DNA of 64,000 nt. It comes from Marinobacter lipolyticus. GTDB lineage: Bacteria; Pseudomonadota; Gammaproteobacteria; Pseudomonadales; Oleiphilaceae. The position numbers and the translations under genes were made by a program. Position 1 is the first letter of the stretch. Each line of letters begins with the position of its first letter. The notes beneath the pieces were generated by a model. The model saw only the letters and a list, made by a program, of their open reading frames with translations. It ran no database searches and was not told where the DNA came from. Positions 39,957 through 48,687 of this stretch are shown here, piece after piece. The stretch is from positions 310,001 to 374,000 of the forward strand of contig NZ_QTKT01000003.1 of assembly GCF_018424605.1 (NCBI RefSeq). The letters run 5' to 3'.

Positions 39957-41267
39957 TCAGTGCAGTTTAAGTCGCGGTTGCATGGCCCGGCTGATCTTGT
40001 CCATCAGCCAGATCACCCCGGTGCGGAGCATGCCGTGCAGGGCGACCTGGTGCATGCGGTACAGCGATACGTAGAACAGCCTGGCCACCCTTCCTTCGAT
40101 GTACATACTGCGCCCCGACAGATTGCCCATCAGGTTTCCCACCGTGGTATAGCGGCTGAAGTTGATCAGTGAGCCGTGGTCCTTGTAGACAAAGGGCACG
40201 GGGTCCTTGCCGTCGAGCCGGTTGCAGAGCGTCTTGAACAGGGCGTCGGCCTGCTGGTGTGCGGCCTGGGCCCGCGGCGGCACGGGTTTGTCGGTGTCCG
40301 GCTGCGGGCAGGCGGCGCAGTCGCCGAAGGCAAAGACGTTGGCATCGAGGGTGGTTTGCAGGGTCTGCGCCACGATCAGCTGATTACCTTTGTTAACCTC
40401 CAGCCCGTCCAGTTCCGCCAGGAACGCCGGTGCCTTGATCCCGGCGGCCCAGATGGTCATTTCCGAGGGCAGCTCGGTGCCATCTTTCATCACCACGCTG
40501 TCTGCCCGCACTTCACTGACCGGCTGCCCGGTGAGTACCTTGACATGCTGGCGCTCCAGTTCCCGCGTCGCGGCGGCGGACAAGCGCCCGGGTAGCGCGG
40601 GCAGAATGCGGTCGGCGGCTTCAATCACGGTGATCGACACGTCCGAGGCCTGCAGATGGTTCATGCCGTAAACCGGCAGTTCCCGGGAGGCCAGGCGCAG
40701 TTCGGCAGCCAGTTCAACGCCGGTAGCGCCGGCGCCGATGATACTGATGTTCAGGGCGCGTCGGGTGCCTTGCAGGGTCTCGTGATTCTTGCGCAAGAAG
40801 GCGTTGAGCATCAGGTTGTGGAACCGCCGCGCCTGCTTGAGGCTGTCCAGAAACAGGCAGTGATCCTTGGCACCGGGAGTGCCGAAGTCATTGGCGGTAC
40901 TGCCCACGGCAAGTACCAGGGTGTCGTAGCTTATGCGGCGTTCAGGCACCACTTCGGCGCCGTCCTCATCGTGGAAGGCGGCAATGACCAGTTGCCTGGC
41001 GTCGCGGTCCAGCCCGCACATGCGGCCCAGCTGAAACTCGTAATGGTGCTTGCGGGCGTGGGCGCGGTAGTTGATCTCGTTGGCGTTGGCATCGAGGGAG
41101 CCGGAGGCCACCTCGTGCAGCAGGGGTTTCCAGACGTGGGTCAGTCCCGCATCGACCAGAGTGATGCGTGCCCGTTTTTTGCGACCGAGTTTGTTGCCGA
41201 GGCTGGTGGCCAGTTCAAGACCGCCGGCGCCACCGCCGACCACCACGATGTGATGAAGGTTGTCCAT
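39957..41267 (-). CDS. ndh: type II NADH dehydrogenase
   Basis: A 436-residue FAD enzyme with two nucleotide-binding Rossmann motifs (VVVGGGAGGLELA near the N-terminus and IIGAGATGVELAAEL in the middle). The FAD-binding block FAFGDCAACP follows, with a C-terminal membrane-associated region (ALHGMLRTGVIWLMDKI). It oxidises NADH and reduces quinone without proton pumping. The gene ends 21 bp from the tRNA. An inverted repeat lies in its leader. Confidence 0.9.
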   Translation of the reverse strand: MDNLHHIVVVGGGAGGLELATSLGNKLGRKKRARITLVDAGLTHVWKPLLHEVASGSLDANANEINYRAHARKHHYEFQLGRMCGLDRDARQLVIAAFHDEDGAEVVPERRISYDTLVLAVGSTANDFGTPGAKDHCLFLDSLKQARRFHNLMLNAFLRKNHETLQGTRRALNISIIGAGATGVELAAELRLASRELPVYGMNHLQASDVSITVIEAADRILPALPGRLSAAATRELERQHVKVLTGQPVSEVRADSVVMKDGTELPSEMTIWAAGIKAPAFLAELDGLEVNKGNQLIVAQTLQTTLDANVFAFGDCAACPQPDTDKPVPPRAQAAHQQADALFKTLCNRLDGKDPVPFVYKDHGSLINFSRYTTVGNLMGNLSGRSMYIEGRVARLFYVSLYRMHQVALHGMLRTGVIWLMDKISRAMQPRLKLH

Positions 41268-41293
41268 AACAATCAGACCTTTAAGTGAAGAGA

Positions 41294-41323
41294 GCCAAGC
41301 GCTCTCGGGAGAAAACGCTTGGC
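41294..41323. promoter_or_regulatory. inverted repeat in the ndh leader region
   Basis: GCCAAGCG-N14-CGCTTGGC, 8-bp perfect arms, 27 bp before the ndh start. No T run on either strand, so it is not a terminator; a regulator site or leader hairpin is possible. Confidence 0.4.
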
Positions 41324-41457
41324 TGTCCTCACTGAGTGTCGGGCATCACTGGGCGTGACGTCAGGGACTTAATAGTAACGTTGGCAGGGCGACGGAAACA
41401 ATTGCATAGCTAAACCATCGTCGCCGCATAGGGAGGCTCAAGGTGAGCAGGCCGGGA

Positions 41458-42075
41458 TTAATGGTGTGTGCGGTATCCGTCCAGAATTGCGGCCATGTCG
41501 TCACCGAGCTGTTGCATGGCCCGGGGAGCGAGATGGCGCTCACCCATCGAGCGCAGGCCCATAATCTGTGCCTGAAACAGGCGCGCGAGCCTTTCACAGT
41601 CAACCGTGGGGACCAGCTCACCGCGTTGCCTGGCCTGATTGAGCAGATCAGTGAGGGATCGTTCAATCGCGGCAAGTATGCTGTTGGCCTGGTCTGCCAG
41701 CAAGCTGTGGGTGTTGCTGGCCTCGAACAGGGTTTTGACAATCATGCAGGCCTGCGCCGGCGATTGGGTTTCCGGGTTGCAGCTGCCCGCGATGTTGCGC
41801 AGGTAATCCTGGAGACCGTCGACAATCGAGTCGTAACCGGCCAGGTGCGCCGCCATTTCCCGGCCCGCCTGTTCAGCGTAGCTGGCAAGCGCCTCGGTAA
41901 ACAACCCATCCTTACTGCCGAAGGTCGCGTAAATGCTGCCAGGCCGCATATCGAGCACCTGCTCAATCTGCTTCATCGAGCTGCCATGGTAGCCTTTTTC
42001 CCAGAACAGGCCCACGGCCTTATCAAGAGCGGTTTTGCGATCATAGCGTGCTTGCCTGGCCATACAACGATCCAT
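41458..42075 (-). CDS. TetR-family transcriptional regulator
   Basis: A 205-residue regulator with the TetR helix-turn-helix near the N-terminus (KAVGLFWEKGYHGSSMKQIEQVLDMRPGSIYATFGSKDGLF) and an all-helical ligand domain. An ATG four codons later (42063) is an alternative start; the first has AAGG five bases before. It may control ndh, next on the same strand, or itself. The ligand is unknown. Confidence 0.9.
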   Translation of the reverse strand: MDRCMARQARYDRKTALDKAVGLFWEKGYHGSSMKQIEQVLDMRPGSIYATFGSKDGLFTEALASYAEQAGREMAAHLAGYDSIVDGLQDYLRNIAGSCNPETQSPAQACMIVKTLFEASNTHSLLADQANSILAAIERSLTDLLNQARQRGELVPTVDCERLARLFQAQIMGLRSMGERHLAPRAMQQLGDDMAAILDGYRTHH

Positions 42076-42142
42076 CAGTGCCTTGTGTTGAAAATCTGAA
42101 CAATGTTATCGCGAAAGGGCGGCCGTTAACAGTTGACCTCAT

Positions 42143-42883
42143 TCACAGTCTGCTGACTTTGCCCATCAGCCTGCGCCAGTCAATGGGTAGCCGTTGTTCC
42201 AGATCGGCTAACACCGGATCTCGCGAGGCTATGGATTCGAAATGGGTTTTGCTGGCGTAGATCACGGTGTTGTTGCTCTTGCTCCTGAACATCAGTACCA
42301 CCCGGAAGTGCTGCTTCAGTTGGCGAAGATAGGGCCCTTCCGGGTCCGGGGCGCGGTGGTAATTCAGCACCAACCAGCCGTCGCTCCCCAGCGCCCGCGC
42401 GCAGTCATCCACGAATTGCCGCTGCGCCTGGGCCGGACTCATGCGGTCAGCGGTATAAAGATCGGCCAGAATCATGTCTGTGCCGGCGGGAGGCAGCGTT
42501 GCGAGGGCGTCCCGGGCATCGGCGATGGTCACCGTAAGGCGTTCGCTGTCGGGCAGATCGAAGAATGCCCGTGCGGTATCCAGCACCGCCTGACGCAGCT
42601 CGACCGCGTGTATCCGGCAGTGCGGGTACAGGTGGTGAAAGGCGCTGGCCATAACGCCACCGCCAAGCCCGAGAACGGTGACGTGGCGAGGGTTGGCAAA
42701 AACGGCCGGTAACATCATCGCCCGGTTGTATTCATGAACCGGCAGGTACGGGTAGCGACGATCGATCTTGCTCTGCTCGAACGCCGAGTTGAAGGTCAGC
42801 ACCCGATGTTTGCGGTAGTCGATCACCAGGATACTGCCCAGAGCATCCCGGGTGTGATGGATAATATCGCCTTTGCCGAACAC
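42143..42883 (-). CDS. spermidine synthase-like methyltransferase-fold protein
   Basis: A 246-residue protein of the polyamine-synthase superfamily: QSKIDRRYPYLPVHEYNRAMMLPAVFANPRHVTVLGLGGG holds the substrate and nucleotide sites, then ADARDAL and ILADLYTAD. It is close in shape to SpeE but lacks clear identity of all active-site residues by eye, so aminopropyl transfer is probable but not certain. It starts 5 bp after an ankyrin-repeat gene, indicating translational coupling. Confidence 0.72.
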   Translation of the reverse strand: MFGKGDIIHHTRDALGSILVIDYRKHRVLTFNSAFEQSKIDRRYPYLPVHEYNRAMMLPAVFANPRHVTVLGLGGGVMASAFHHLYPHCRIHAVELRQAVLDTARAFFDLPDSERLTVTIADARDALATLPPAGTDMILADLYTADRMSPAQAQRQFVDDCARALGSDGWLVLNYHRAPDPEGPYLRQLKQHFRVVLMFRSKSNNTVIYASKTHFESIASRDPVLADLEQRLPIDWRRLMGKVSRL

Positions 42884-42888
42884 GCCGG

Positions 42889-43218
42889 TTACGGCTTCGA
42901 AGCGCTGAACAGACGCCTGACACGGTCCGTTGGCGCCAGTGACAACGCGGTGTCGCCCTGATGGTTGCGGGCGTCGCTGTCGGCGCCCTTGTCCAGCAGC
43001 AGCTGCACCGTCTCGGCGTGGCCGCTGCGGCTGGCCAGCATCAGCAAGGTGTCGCCGTCGCTGGTGCGCAGGTTCACCGGTACGCCGGCATCCAGCATCA
43101 CGCTGAGCGGGCCGGCGCCACCGTTGCGGGCCAGATCGAAAATGCCCTGGGCAAAGGCCACGGCGTCCTCATCCTTCTGGCTGGCGGGTTGTTGCGGCTG
43201 GCCGGGTTTGTGAGTCAT
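42889..43218 (-). CDS. small ankyrin-repeat protein
   Basis: A 109-residue protein with about two ankyrin repeats (DGDTLLMLASRSGHAETVQLLLDKGAD and HQGDTALSLA), preceded by a polar N-terminus. No signal peptide. It probably mediates a protein contact; the partner may be the product of the next gene, 5 bp downstream. Confidence 0.8.
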   Translation of the reverse strand: MTHKPGQPQQPASQKDEDAVAFAQGIFDLARNGGAGPLSVMLDAGVPVNLRTSDGDTLLMLASRSGHAETVQLLLDKGADSDARNHQGDTALSLAPTDRVRRLFSASKP

Positions 43219-43341
43219 TCGGGCTCCGTGGTCAGGTTGGAGGATTGTGTGTTACAACCTATTATCACAGAACAGGCTCCTTGCAGACACCGGCAAAGAG
43301 CCGCAGGCCAACGACCAACAGGATCAACAGGAGACATCGCC

Positions 43342-43965
43342 GTGAAACTAGAGGTTCGGGGAATTGAGGAAGGCCAGCCGATTGCGGAGAAATTCGCCTT
43401 CGGGGTCTACAGCGAAGAAGACCACATGAGCTTCGGGCCCAACCGCAACCCTGAGGTAGTCTGGGACGACGCGCCGGACGGCACCAGAAGCTTCGTGGTG
43501 ATGATGTTTGATCCGGATGTGCCCAGTGTGGCGGACGATGTAAACCAGGAGGGCAAAAGCGTCTCCAAAGACATCCCGCGGGTCGATTTCTTTCACTGGT
43601 TGCTGGTGGACGTGCCGGCCAGTATCAGCCGCATTCCCGAGGGTGAGGACAGCGATGGGGTCAGCCCCAAGGGCAAAAATCCCGGGCCCGGCCCCATCGG
43701 TCTGCGTGGTGTGAACAACTACACCCAGTTCCTGGCTGGCAACCCGGATATGGCCGGCACTTACGCCGGTTACGATGGCCCGTGCCCGCCCTGGAACGAT
43801 GAAATCATCCACCGTTACCACTTTGAAGTGCACGCGCTGGATGTCGACAGCCTGGGCCTGGACGGCGAGTTCGACGGCAACGACGTGCGCGAGGCCATGG
43901 CCGGGCATGTGCTGGCCAGCGCCCGGGTGACCGGCACGTACACGCTGAATCCGGATCTGCGCTAA
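43342..43965 (+). CDS. YbhB/YbcL-type phosphatidylethanolamine-binding-like protein
   Basis: A 207-residue PEBP-fold protein starting at a GTG with AGGAG eight bases upstream. The family core is visible: NPEVVWDDAPDGTRSFVVMMFDPDVP, then HWLLVDVP, and GYDGPCPP with YHFEVHALD. PEBP-like bacterial proteins (YbhB) have no firmly established reaction. No signal peptide. It stands alone. Confidence 0.85.
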   Translation: MKLEVRGIEEGQPIAEKFAFGVYSEEDHMSFGPNRNPEVVWDDAPDGTRSFVVMMFDPDVPSVADDVNQEGKSVSKDIPRVDFFHWLLVDVPASISRIPEGEDSDGVSPKGKNPGPGPIGLRGVNNYTQFLAGNPDMAGTYAGYDGPCPPWNDEIIHRYHFEVHALDVDSLGLDGEFDGNDVREAMAGHVLASARVTGTYTLNPDLR

Positions 43966-44006
43966 TCTGCCCGGTCATCAAATTGTCTTCTGATCGTCAC
44001 CTGCCC

Positions 44007-44030
44007 GTCACCCGCCTTTGAGAGGGTGAC
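44007..44030. repeat. hairpin between PEBP and phosphatase genes
   Basis: GTCACCC-N10-GGGTGAC, perfect 7-bp arms, without a T run. It may weakly terminate or stabilise the upstream transcript. Confidence 0.4.
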
Positions 44031-44063
44031 CTCATCCGGAATGGTTGAAGGGCGGGAGACGAC

Positions 44064-44915
44064 ATGCGGAACTACCGGAGCGTTTTCATTTCCGATGTGC
44101 ACCTTGGGACGGCGGACTGCCAGGCAGAGTATTTGCTGGATTTCCTCACCCGGGTGCGCTGCGAAACCCTCTATCTGGTCGGCGACATCGTCGATCTGAT
44201 CGCCATGCAGCGGCGCGTCCACCTGCCCGCCTCCCATCAGGCGGTGATTCACAAACTGATTGAGCTGGCCGCCAGCGGTACCCGCGTGGTCTACGTGCCC
44301 GGCAATCACGATGACTTTATGCGCCGGTTCTGCGGCCAGACCATTGCCGGTATCGAACTCCACTACAAGGCCGTACACACCACCGCCGATGGCCGCCGCT
44401 TCATGGTCTGCCACGGCGATCAGTTTGACCAGGTGGTGCGCTGCAGTCCGCTCATGCTTCTGGTGGGCGACCGGGCCCACGGCATCCTCCTGCGACTGAA
44501 CCGCTGGTTCAACGCCTGGCGCCGCCTCAAGGGCAAGCCTTACTGGTCACTGGCGGCCTGGGTGAAAAGTCGCGTTGGCAAGGCCCGCACTTTTATTCGC
44601 CGCTTCGAGCTCGCCGCCCTGACCGCCGCTGAACGGGGTCACTATGACGGTTTTATCTGCGGCCATATCCACTCAGCCGGTTTCCTGCGCAGCGAGGAAG
44701 GCCTGTACTGTAATGATGGCGACTGGGTGGAACACTGTACGGCGCTGGTGGAACGGGACAACGGTCGGCTGGAGCTGCTGCATTGGTCCGAATCGCCGGT
44801 GGTGCTGGCAGTGGAACCGGATGCCCCGCATCCGGATGTGTGCGGGGATGCCCGGCCAGTCATTGATATTCTACCGGCCGGGTTCGTCGAGCAGATGAAT
44901 CGACTGGCTGGTTGA
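44064..44915 (+). CDS. metallophosphatase, UDP-2,3-diacylglucosamine hydrolase-like
   Basis: A 283-residue calcineurin-like phosphatase with the full metal motif set: FISDVHLG, VGDIVDL, PGNHDD, a histidine in VCHGDQFD and GHIHSAG. It resembles the LpxH-like group (YbbF-type) but is longer than LpxH (about 240), so lipid A hydrolysis is only one possibility. The ATG follows GGGAG. It is convergent with the ADP-ribosylglycohydrolase gene. Confidence 0.85.
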   Translation: MRNYRSVFISDVHLGTADCQAEYLLDFLTRVRCETLYLVGDIVDLIAMQRRVHLPASHQAVIHKLIELAASGTRVVYVPGNHDDFMRRFCGQTIAGIELHYKAVHTTADGRRFMVCHGDQFDQVVRCSPLMLLVGDRAHGILLRLNRWFNAWRRLKGKPYWSLAAWVKSRVGKARTFIRRFELAALTAAERGHYDGFICGHIHSAGFLRSEEGLYCNDGDWVEHCTALVERDNGRLELLHWSESPVVLAVEPDAPHPDVCGDARPVIDILPAGFVEQMNRLAG

Positions 44916-44925
44916 TCCATCCGCT

Positions 44926-46110
44926 TCAAGTTGATGACTGTCCGCTCACCAGTGACTCGATCTGAGCAAGGATGACCGGTGCACCGGTCAGCCGGGTCAG
45001 CCAGCTCAACGGGATGCCCCGCTCACCCCCGACGCCGAATTGAGCGGCCATCGCTGGCCCGATCAGCCAGGCCCGCCCACAGGAATCACCCCCACACCGG
45101 ATGTTTGCGCGCACCGCCTCGGTAAAGCTGTTGCTGTGGCTCAGGATGTGGAAGATCACCGGCATCGCCTCGTTCAGGTAACAGGTACGGCCAAACACAT
45201 CGCCAGCGCCTACAGCATCCAGTTCGGAGCCGGAACGGGCTTTCTGAAGGTTTGCCGGATCGGGTGCCCCTGCCATCGCGGCATCCAGTGCCACTGGCAT
45301 TGGTTCGCCCCGGAATAACCGGTCGAGCAGTCTTGCGGCACTCTTCGCCCAGGCGACGGCTTCGTCATTGTGGTTGGTCATCCTGACGGCCGTTTCTGTG
45401 GCCTCAAGCAGATCGTCATGGCCGCTGTAGCAGGCTACCAGCGGTGGCAGCTTGGAGACTGCAGGCAACTGCAGGTCATCGGCGCCGCTTTCAGACACCA
45501 TATGGCGATCTATGGTTTCGGCGAGGTGAACGCCCGCTTGCTGAATGTCGGGGTCGCTGTAGGTAAGGCTAATGGCCTGGCGCACCGGGTCCGCGAGTTG
45601 GTCGCCGCTCAGGTGACGGGTGTAGGGCAGAACTTTCTGTACCAGCAACCGCTTCTGCTTGTCAGTCAGTGGGGTTGTGGTGGTTGAGCGGGCCTGCTCA
45701 ATAGCGTTCTTTTCAATGCGGTTGAAATTGTCCAGGGTGACCCGGGTCGGGTGGTCGATGTACCCCTGCCACTGCCCGCCTGGCCCAAAATAGGTGCGGA
45801 AGCGCCGCTGATAATCGCGTATATCCAGTACGCCTTCGCTGGCAAGCAGGCTGTCGGTCAGTACCCCGGTAGCCGCCCCGTAATGACTGGTGTCGCCCGT
45901 CTGTTTGCCCTCATGGGCGAAGTAGCCGAACCCTTCGCTGAAGTATTCGGCTTTCGGCGGCAGGAATTCGGGTGTCTCAGCGCCGATGTCGATGATCCGT
46001 TGGCTGTTGTACAACCAGTGCAAGCCAAGACTTGCCGCATCGGCGACCCACCCCCCGGCCAAGGCAGCGATGAGACGTGGGCCGTTGCAGGTTGAGGAAG
46101 ACCTGGTCAT
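44926..46110 (-). CDS. ADP-ribosylglycohydrolase-family protein
   Basis: A 394-residue protein of the ADP-ribosylglycohydrolase/J1-crystallin fold. The N-terminal part shows GGWVADAASLGLHWLYN. The usual late GGDTD-type metal motif reads GGDSCGRAW here, a variant I associate with the crystallin-like branch. The activity may be removal of ADP-ribose or may be altered. It begins 31 bp after the amino-acid ABC ATPase gene on the same strand and looks like the fourth gene of that operon, an unusual partner. Confidence 0.8.
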   Translation of the reverse strand: MTRSSSTCNGPRLIAALAGGWVADAASLGLHWLYNSQRIIDIGAETPEFLPPKAEYFSEGFGYFAHEGKQTGDTSHYGAATGVLTDSLLASEGVLDIRDYQRRFRTYFGPGGQWQGYIDHPTRVTLDNFNRIEKNAIEQARSTTTTPLTDKQKRLLVQKVLPYTRHLSGDQLADPVRQAISLTYSDPDIQQAGVHLAETIDRHMVSESGADDLQLPAVSKLPPLVACYSGHDDLLEATETAVRMTNHNDEAVAWAKSAARLLDRLFRGEPMPVALDAAMAGAPDPANLQKARSGSELDAVGAGDVFGRTCYLNEAMPVIFHILSHSNSFTEAVRANIRCGGDSCGRAWLIGPAMAAQFGVGGERGIPLSWLTRLTGAPVILAQIESLVSGQSST

Positions 46111-46141
46111 GAGAGAGCCTCCGGGTTCCGTGGGCAGGTGG

Positions 46142-46888
46142 TCAGACTGTGTTGCTTGCGAGAATTTTCTTCAGGAAATCCTGGGTGCGAGGGTCCTGAG
46201 GGTGGTGGAAGATCTCGTCGGGCGGCCCCTGCTCCACAATGCGGCCACCGTCGATAAAGATCACCCGGTCGGCCACATCCCGGGCAAAAGACATTTCATG
46301 GGTGACCACCATCATGGTCTGGCGCTCGGCCGCCAGCTGTTTCATCAGTCCCAGCACTTCTTCCACCCATTCCGGGTCGAGCGAGGAGGTGGGTTCATCG
46401 AAGAGAATGACTTCGGCGCCGGCGGCCATCGCGCGGCCGATGCCCACCCGCTGTTGCTGGCCGCCGGACATGGATGCAGGGTAGGCATCGGCTTTGTCGG
46501 CGAGGCCAATCCGCTCCAGTATGTCCCGCGCCCGCTGGTAGGCTTTCGCTTTCGGCCAGCGGTCCACCACCAGTAATCGCTCTGCGATGTTCTGCAGCGC
46601 CGTCTTGTTGGCGAACAGTGCGTAGTTCTGGAACACAAAGGCGGTTCGGCGCCGCATGGCGAGGATGTCGGCGCGGCTGGCGCGGTTCACATCCACCGTG
46701 AGGTCGCCCACGCTCATGGTGCCCGCGGTAGGCTGTTCCAGAAAGTTGATGCAACGCAGCAGCGTGGATTTTCCGGTCCCTGAAGGGCCAATCACTACCA
46801 CGATTTCACCCTTTTCAATGGTGAGATCGATCCCGTCGAGAACCACGCTCTTACCGAAATGTTTGCTCAGTGATGCCAGCTTGATCAT
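46142..46888 (-). CDS. amino-acid ABC transporter ATP-binding protein
   Basis: A 248-residue ATPase of the polar amino acid (GlnQ/HisP) family. The Walker A is GPSGTGKST, the signature [10 protein letters not shown], the Walker [14 protein letters not shown] and the H-loop VTHEM. It energises import with the permease and binding protein upstream. The start overlaps the permease stop by four bases. Confidence 0.92.
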   Translation of the reverse strand: MIKLASLSKHFGKSVVLDGIDLTIEKGEIVVVIGPSGTGKSTLLRCINFLEQPTAGTMSVGDLTVDVNRASRADILAMRRRTAFVFQNYALFANKTALQNIAERLLVVDRWPKAKAYQRARDILERIGLADKADAYPASMSGGQQQRVGIGRAMAAGAEVILFDEPTSSLDPEWVEEVLGLMKQLAAERQTMMVVTHEMSFARDVADRVIFIDGGRIVEQGPPDEIFHHPQDPRTQDFLKKILASNTV

Positions 46889-47559
46889 CGGCTGTAAGCC
46901 TTGTTGAGTCGGATTTCCAGATGGTGCTGAAGCTTGGAGAGGAGCTCGACCACGATCCAGTACATGATGGCGGCCACGATGAAGGCCTCGAAATACAGGA
47001 AGCTGCCGGAGGCTTCCTTCTGGGTCGCCCCCATCAGTTCGGTGACACCCAGTGTGAAGGCCAGCGAGGTGGCCTTGATCATGTCGATGAAGTAGTTCAT
47101 CAGCGTCGGCAGGGCCACACGGGTCGCCTGGGGCAGCACAATGCGTCGCATCAACTGGCCATTGGTCATGCCAATCGACAGCGCGGCCTCGGTCTGGCTG
47201 CGATCAACGCCCACGATGGCAGCCCGGATCGATTCGGCCATGTACGCGGAGAAATGCATGGTCAGGCCCATGATGGTGGCCGTAATGCCGTCGATGACCG
47301 TTAACGCGCTGACCAGTTGCGGCAGCCCGTAATAGAACAGGAACAGCTGAACCAGCAGGGGTGTGCCTCGGAAGAAGGAGATGAACACGATGGTCAATTG
47401 ATTGAGCACCGGAATTCGCAGCACCCGCACCACCGCAAACAGGCAGGCAAGAATCAGAGCCAGCACCATCCCGATGCCGGCCAGTTGCAGGGTAAGGGGC
47501 AGGTACCTGAGTAGCACAGGTACCAGCCCGAGCATGTAATCGACGTTCAGCACGTCCAT
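46885..47559 (-). CDS. amino-acid ABC transporter permease
   Basis: About 224 residues with five or six membrane segments and the HisMQ-type loop ([30 protein letters not shown]). The [20 protein letters not shown] block is family-typical. A TTG six bases upstream of the chosen ATG (at 47565) has better spacing from GAGG, so it may be the start. The substrate is a polar amino acid or cystine. Confidence 0.9.
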   Translation of the reverse strand: MDVLNVDYMLGLVPVLLRYLPLTLQLAGIGMVLALILACLFAVVRVLRIPVLNQLTIVFISFFRGTPLLVQLFLFYYGLPQLVSALTVIDGITATIMGLTMHFSAYMAESIRAAIVGVDRSQTEAALSIGMTNGQLMRRIVLPQATRVALPTLMNYFIDMIKATSLAFTLGVTELMGATQKEASGSFLYFEAFIVAAIMYWIVVELLSKLQHHLEIRLNKAYSR

Positions 47560-47584
47560 AGTCAATCAGACCTCGGTTTACCCG

Positions 47585-48340
47585 TCAGGGCTGGGTGATA
47601 TCCGTTCCGAACCATTTCTCGGAAATGGACGTCATGGTGCCTTTCTCACGCAGGGCTGCCAGGGCTTGGTTGACGTCGTCCCGCAGGGCGCGTCCGGCCT
47701 CGGTGTCCTGAAACGGGTAGGCGTTGGTGATTTGTGAGAATGTGGGGCCGGCCAGTTCAAGTGGCAGTGGTTTTTCCTTGATGATCTGGCTGGCACTGAC
47801 CCGGTCCATGACGAACGCGTCGACGCGGCCCAGAGCGGTATCCCGCTCCAGATTACTGTCGTAGGTCTTGATGTCGATCTGGTCGGCATAGGGCAGCTCG
47901 CGTAACAGCGCTTCAAAGTTGGAGCCCAGATTCACGGCGACGGTTTTGCCTTTGAGATCCTCGACCCCCTCAATCTCGGTATTGCCTTTCTTGGTCACCA
48001 CCTGCGCGCCGTCATAGACATAGGGCTCGCTGAAAATATAGGCTTTCTGGCGCTCTTCGGTGATGGTGATCTGGTTGGCCACGGTGTCGATACGGCCGGA
48101 TTCCATCATGCCGAACAGCCCGGAGAAACTGGCGGTTTCGTACTGTATGTCCCGGCCCAGCTCCTCGCCGATGGCATTCATCACGTCAACGTCGAAGCCT
48201 TTGAGTTCATCCTGCTCCACGAAGGTAAACGGGAAATACTGGCCGGACATGCCCACCCGTATCGGGGCTTCCTGCGCGAGCAACGATGGACTCGCCAGCG
48301 CGGAAGCAAGCAGCGAAACGCAGAATATCAGTGATTTCAT
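47585..48340 (-). CDS. amino-acid ABC transporter substrate-binding protein
   Basis: A 251-residue periplasmic binding protein with signal peptide (SLIFCVSLLASALASPSLLA). The ligand fold starts IRVGMSGQYFPFTFVEQDELKGFDVDVM, and TYDSNLERDTALGRVDAFVMDR is typical of the cystine/polar amino acid cluster. First gene of a four-gene minus-strand set (binding protein, permease, ATPase, ADP-ribosylglycohydrolase). Confidence 0.9.
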   Translation of the reverse strand: MKSLIFCVSLLASALASPSLLAQEAPIRVGMSGQYFPFTFVEQDELKGFDVDVMNAIGEELGRDIQYETASFSGLFGMMESGRIDTVANQITITEERQKAYIFSEPYVYDGAQVVTKKGNTEIEGVEDLKGKTVAVNLGSNFEALLRELPYADQIDIKTYDSNLERDTALGRVDAFVMDRVSASQIIKEKPLPLELAGPTFSQITNAYPFQDTEAGRALRDDVNQALAALREKGTMTSISEKWFGTDITQP

Positions 48341-48687
48341 AAAACCTCCCTATCCAGGATTGACGCGTTGGGGTATGCAAGAAGGGTGAATTTGAGCGAA
48401 TACTCAACATACTACACCTGGGGTCGGATTCGCTAACATCGCTGTTAAGGTGTTATGGCACACTAGGCGATGATCAGCCAGTCGCCGCCGGTGGGGGCCG
48501 CCAGCGTTGTCATCAATTTGTTAGAGAATGTTGATGTCAGATTGACACATTTACTGTGTGGGTCACGTACAACTGGTGGGGTGACGTCGGCTGACCCGGT
48601 GTTTTTAACACTTTTTCGGTAACACTTCCGCCACTCCGGTGTCATAGCGGCATCAGGAAGCAACTTCAGGCTATAAAGGACTCGTTC
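48341..48687. other. divergent intergenic region of 347 bp
   Basis: Separates the ABC operon (minus) from the TVP38-reductase gene (plus). It holds a TTGACA (48542-48547) without a good -10 at normal spacing, and a small inverted repeat GTGTT/AACAC. The region is AT-richer than its surroundings. I see no gene in it and cannot name a promoter with confidence. Confidence 0.5.

Noticed and set aside
41294-41323. Inverted repeat taken as a terminator of tetR
   Set aside because: No T run follows the stem on either strand.
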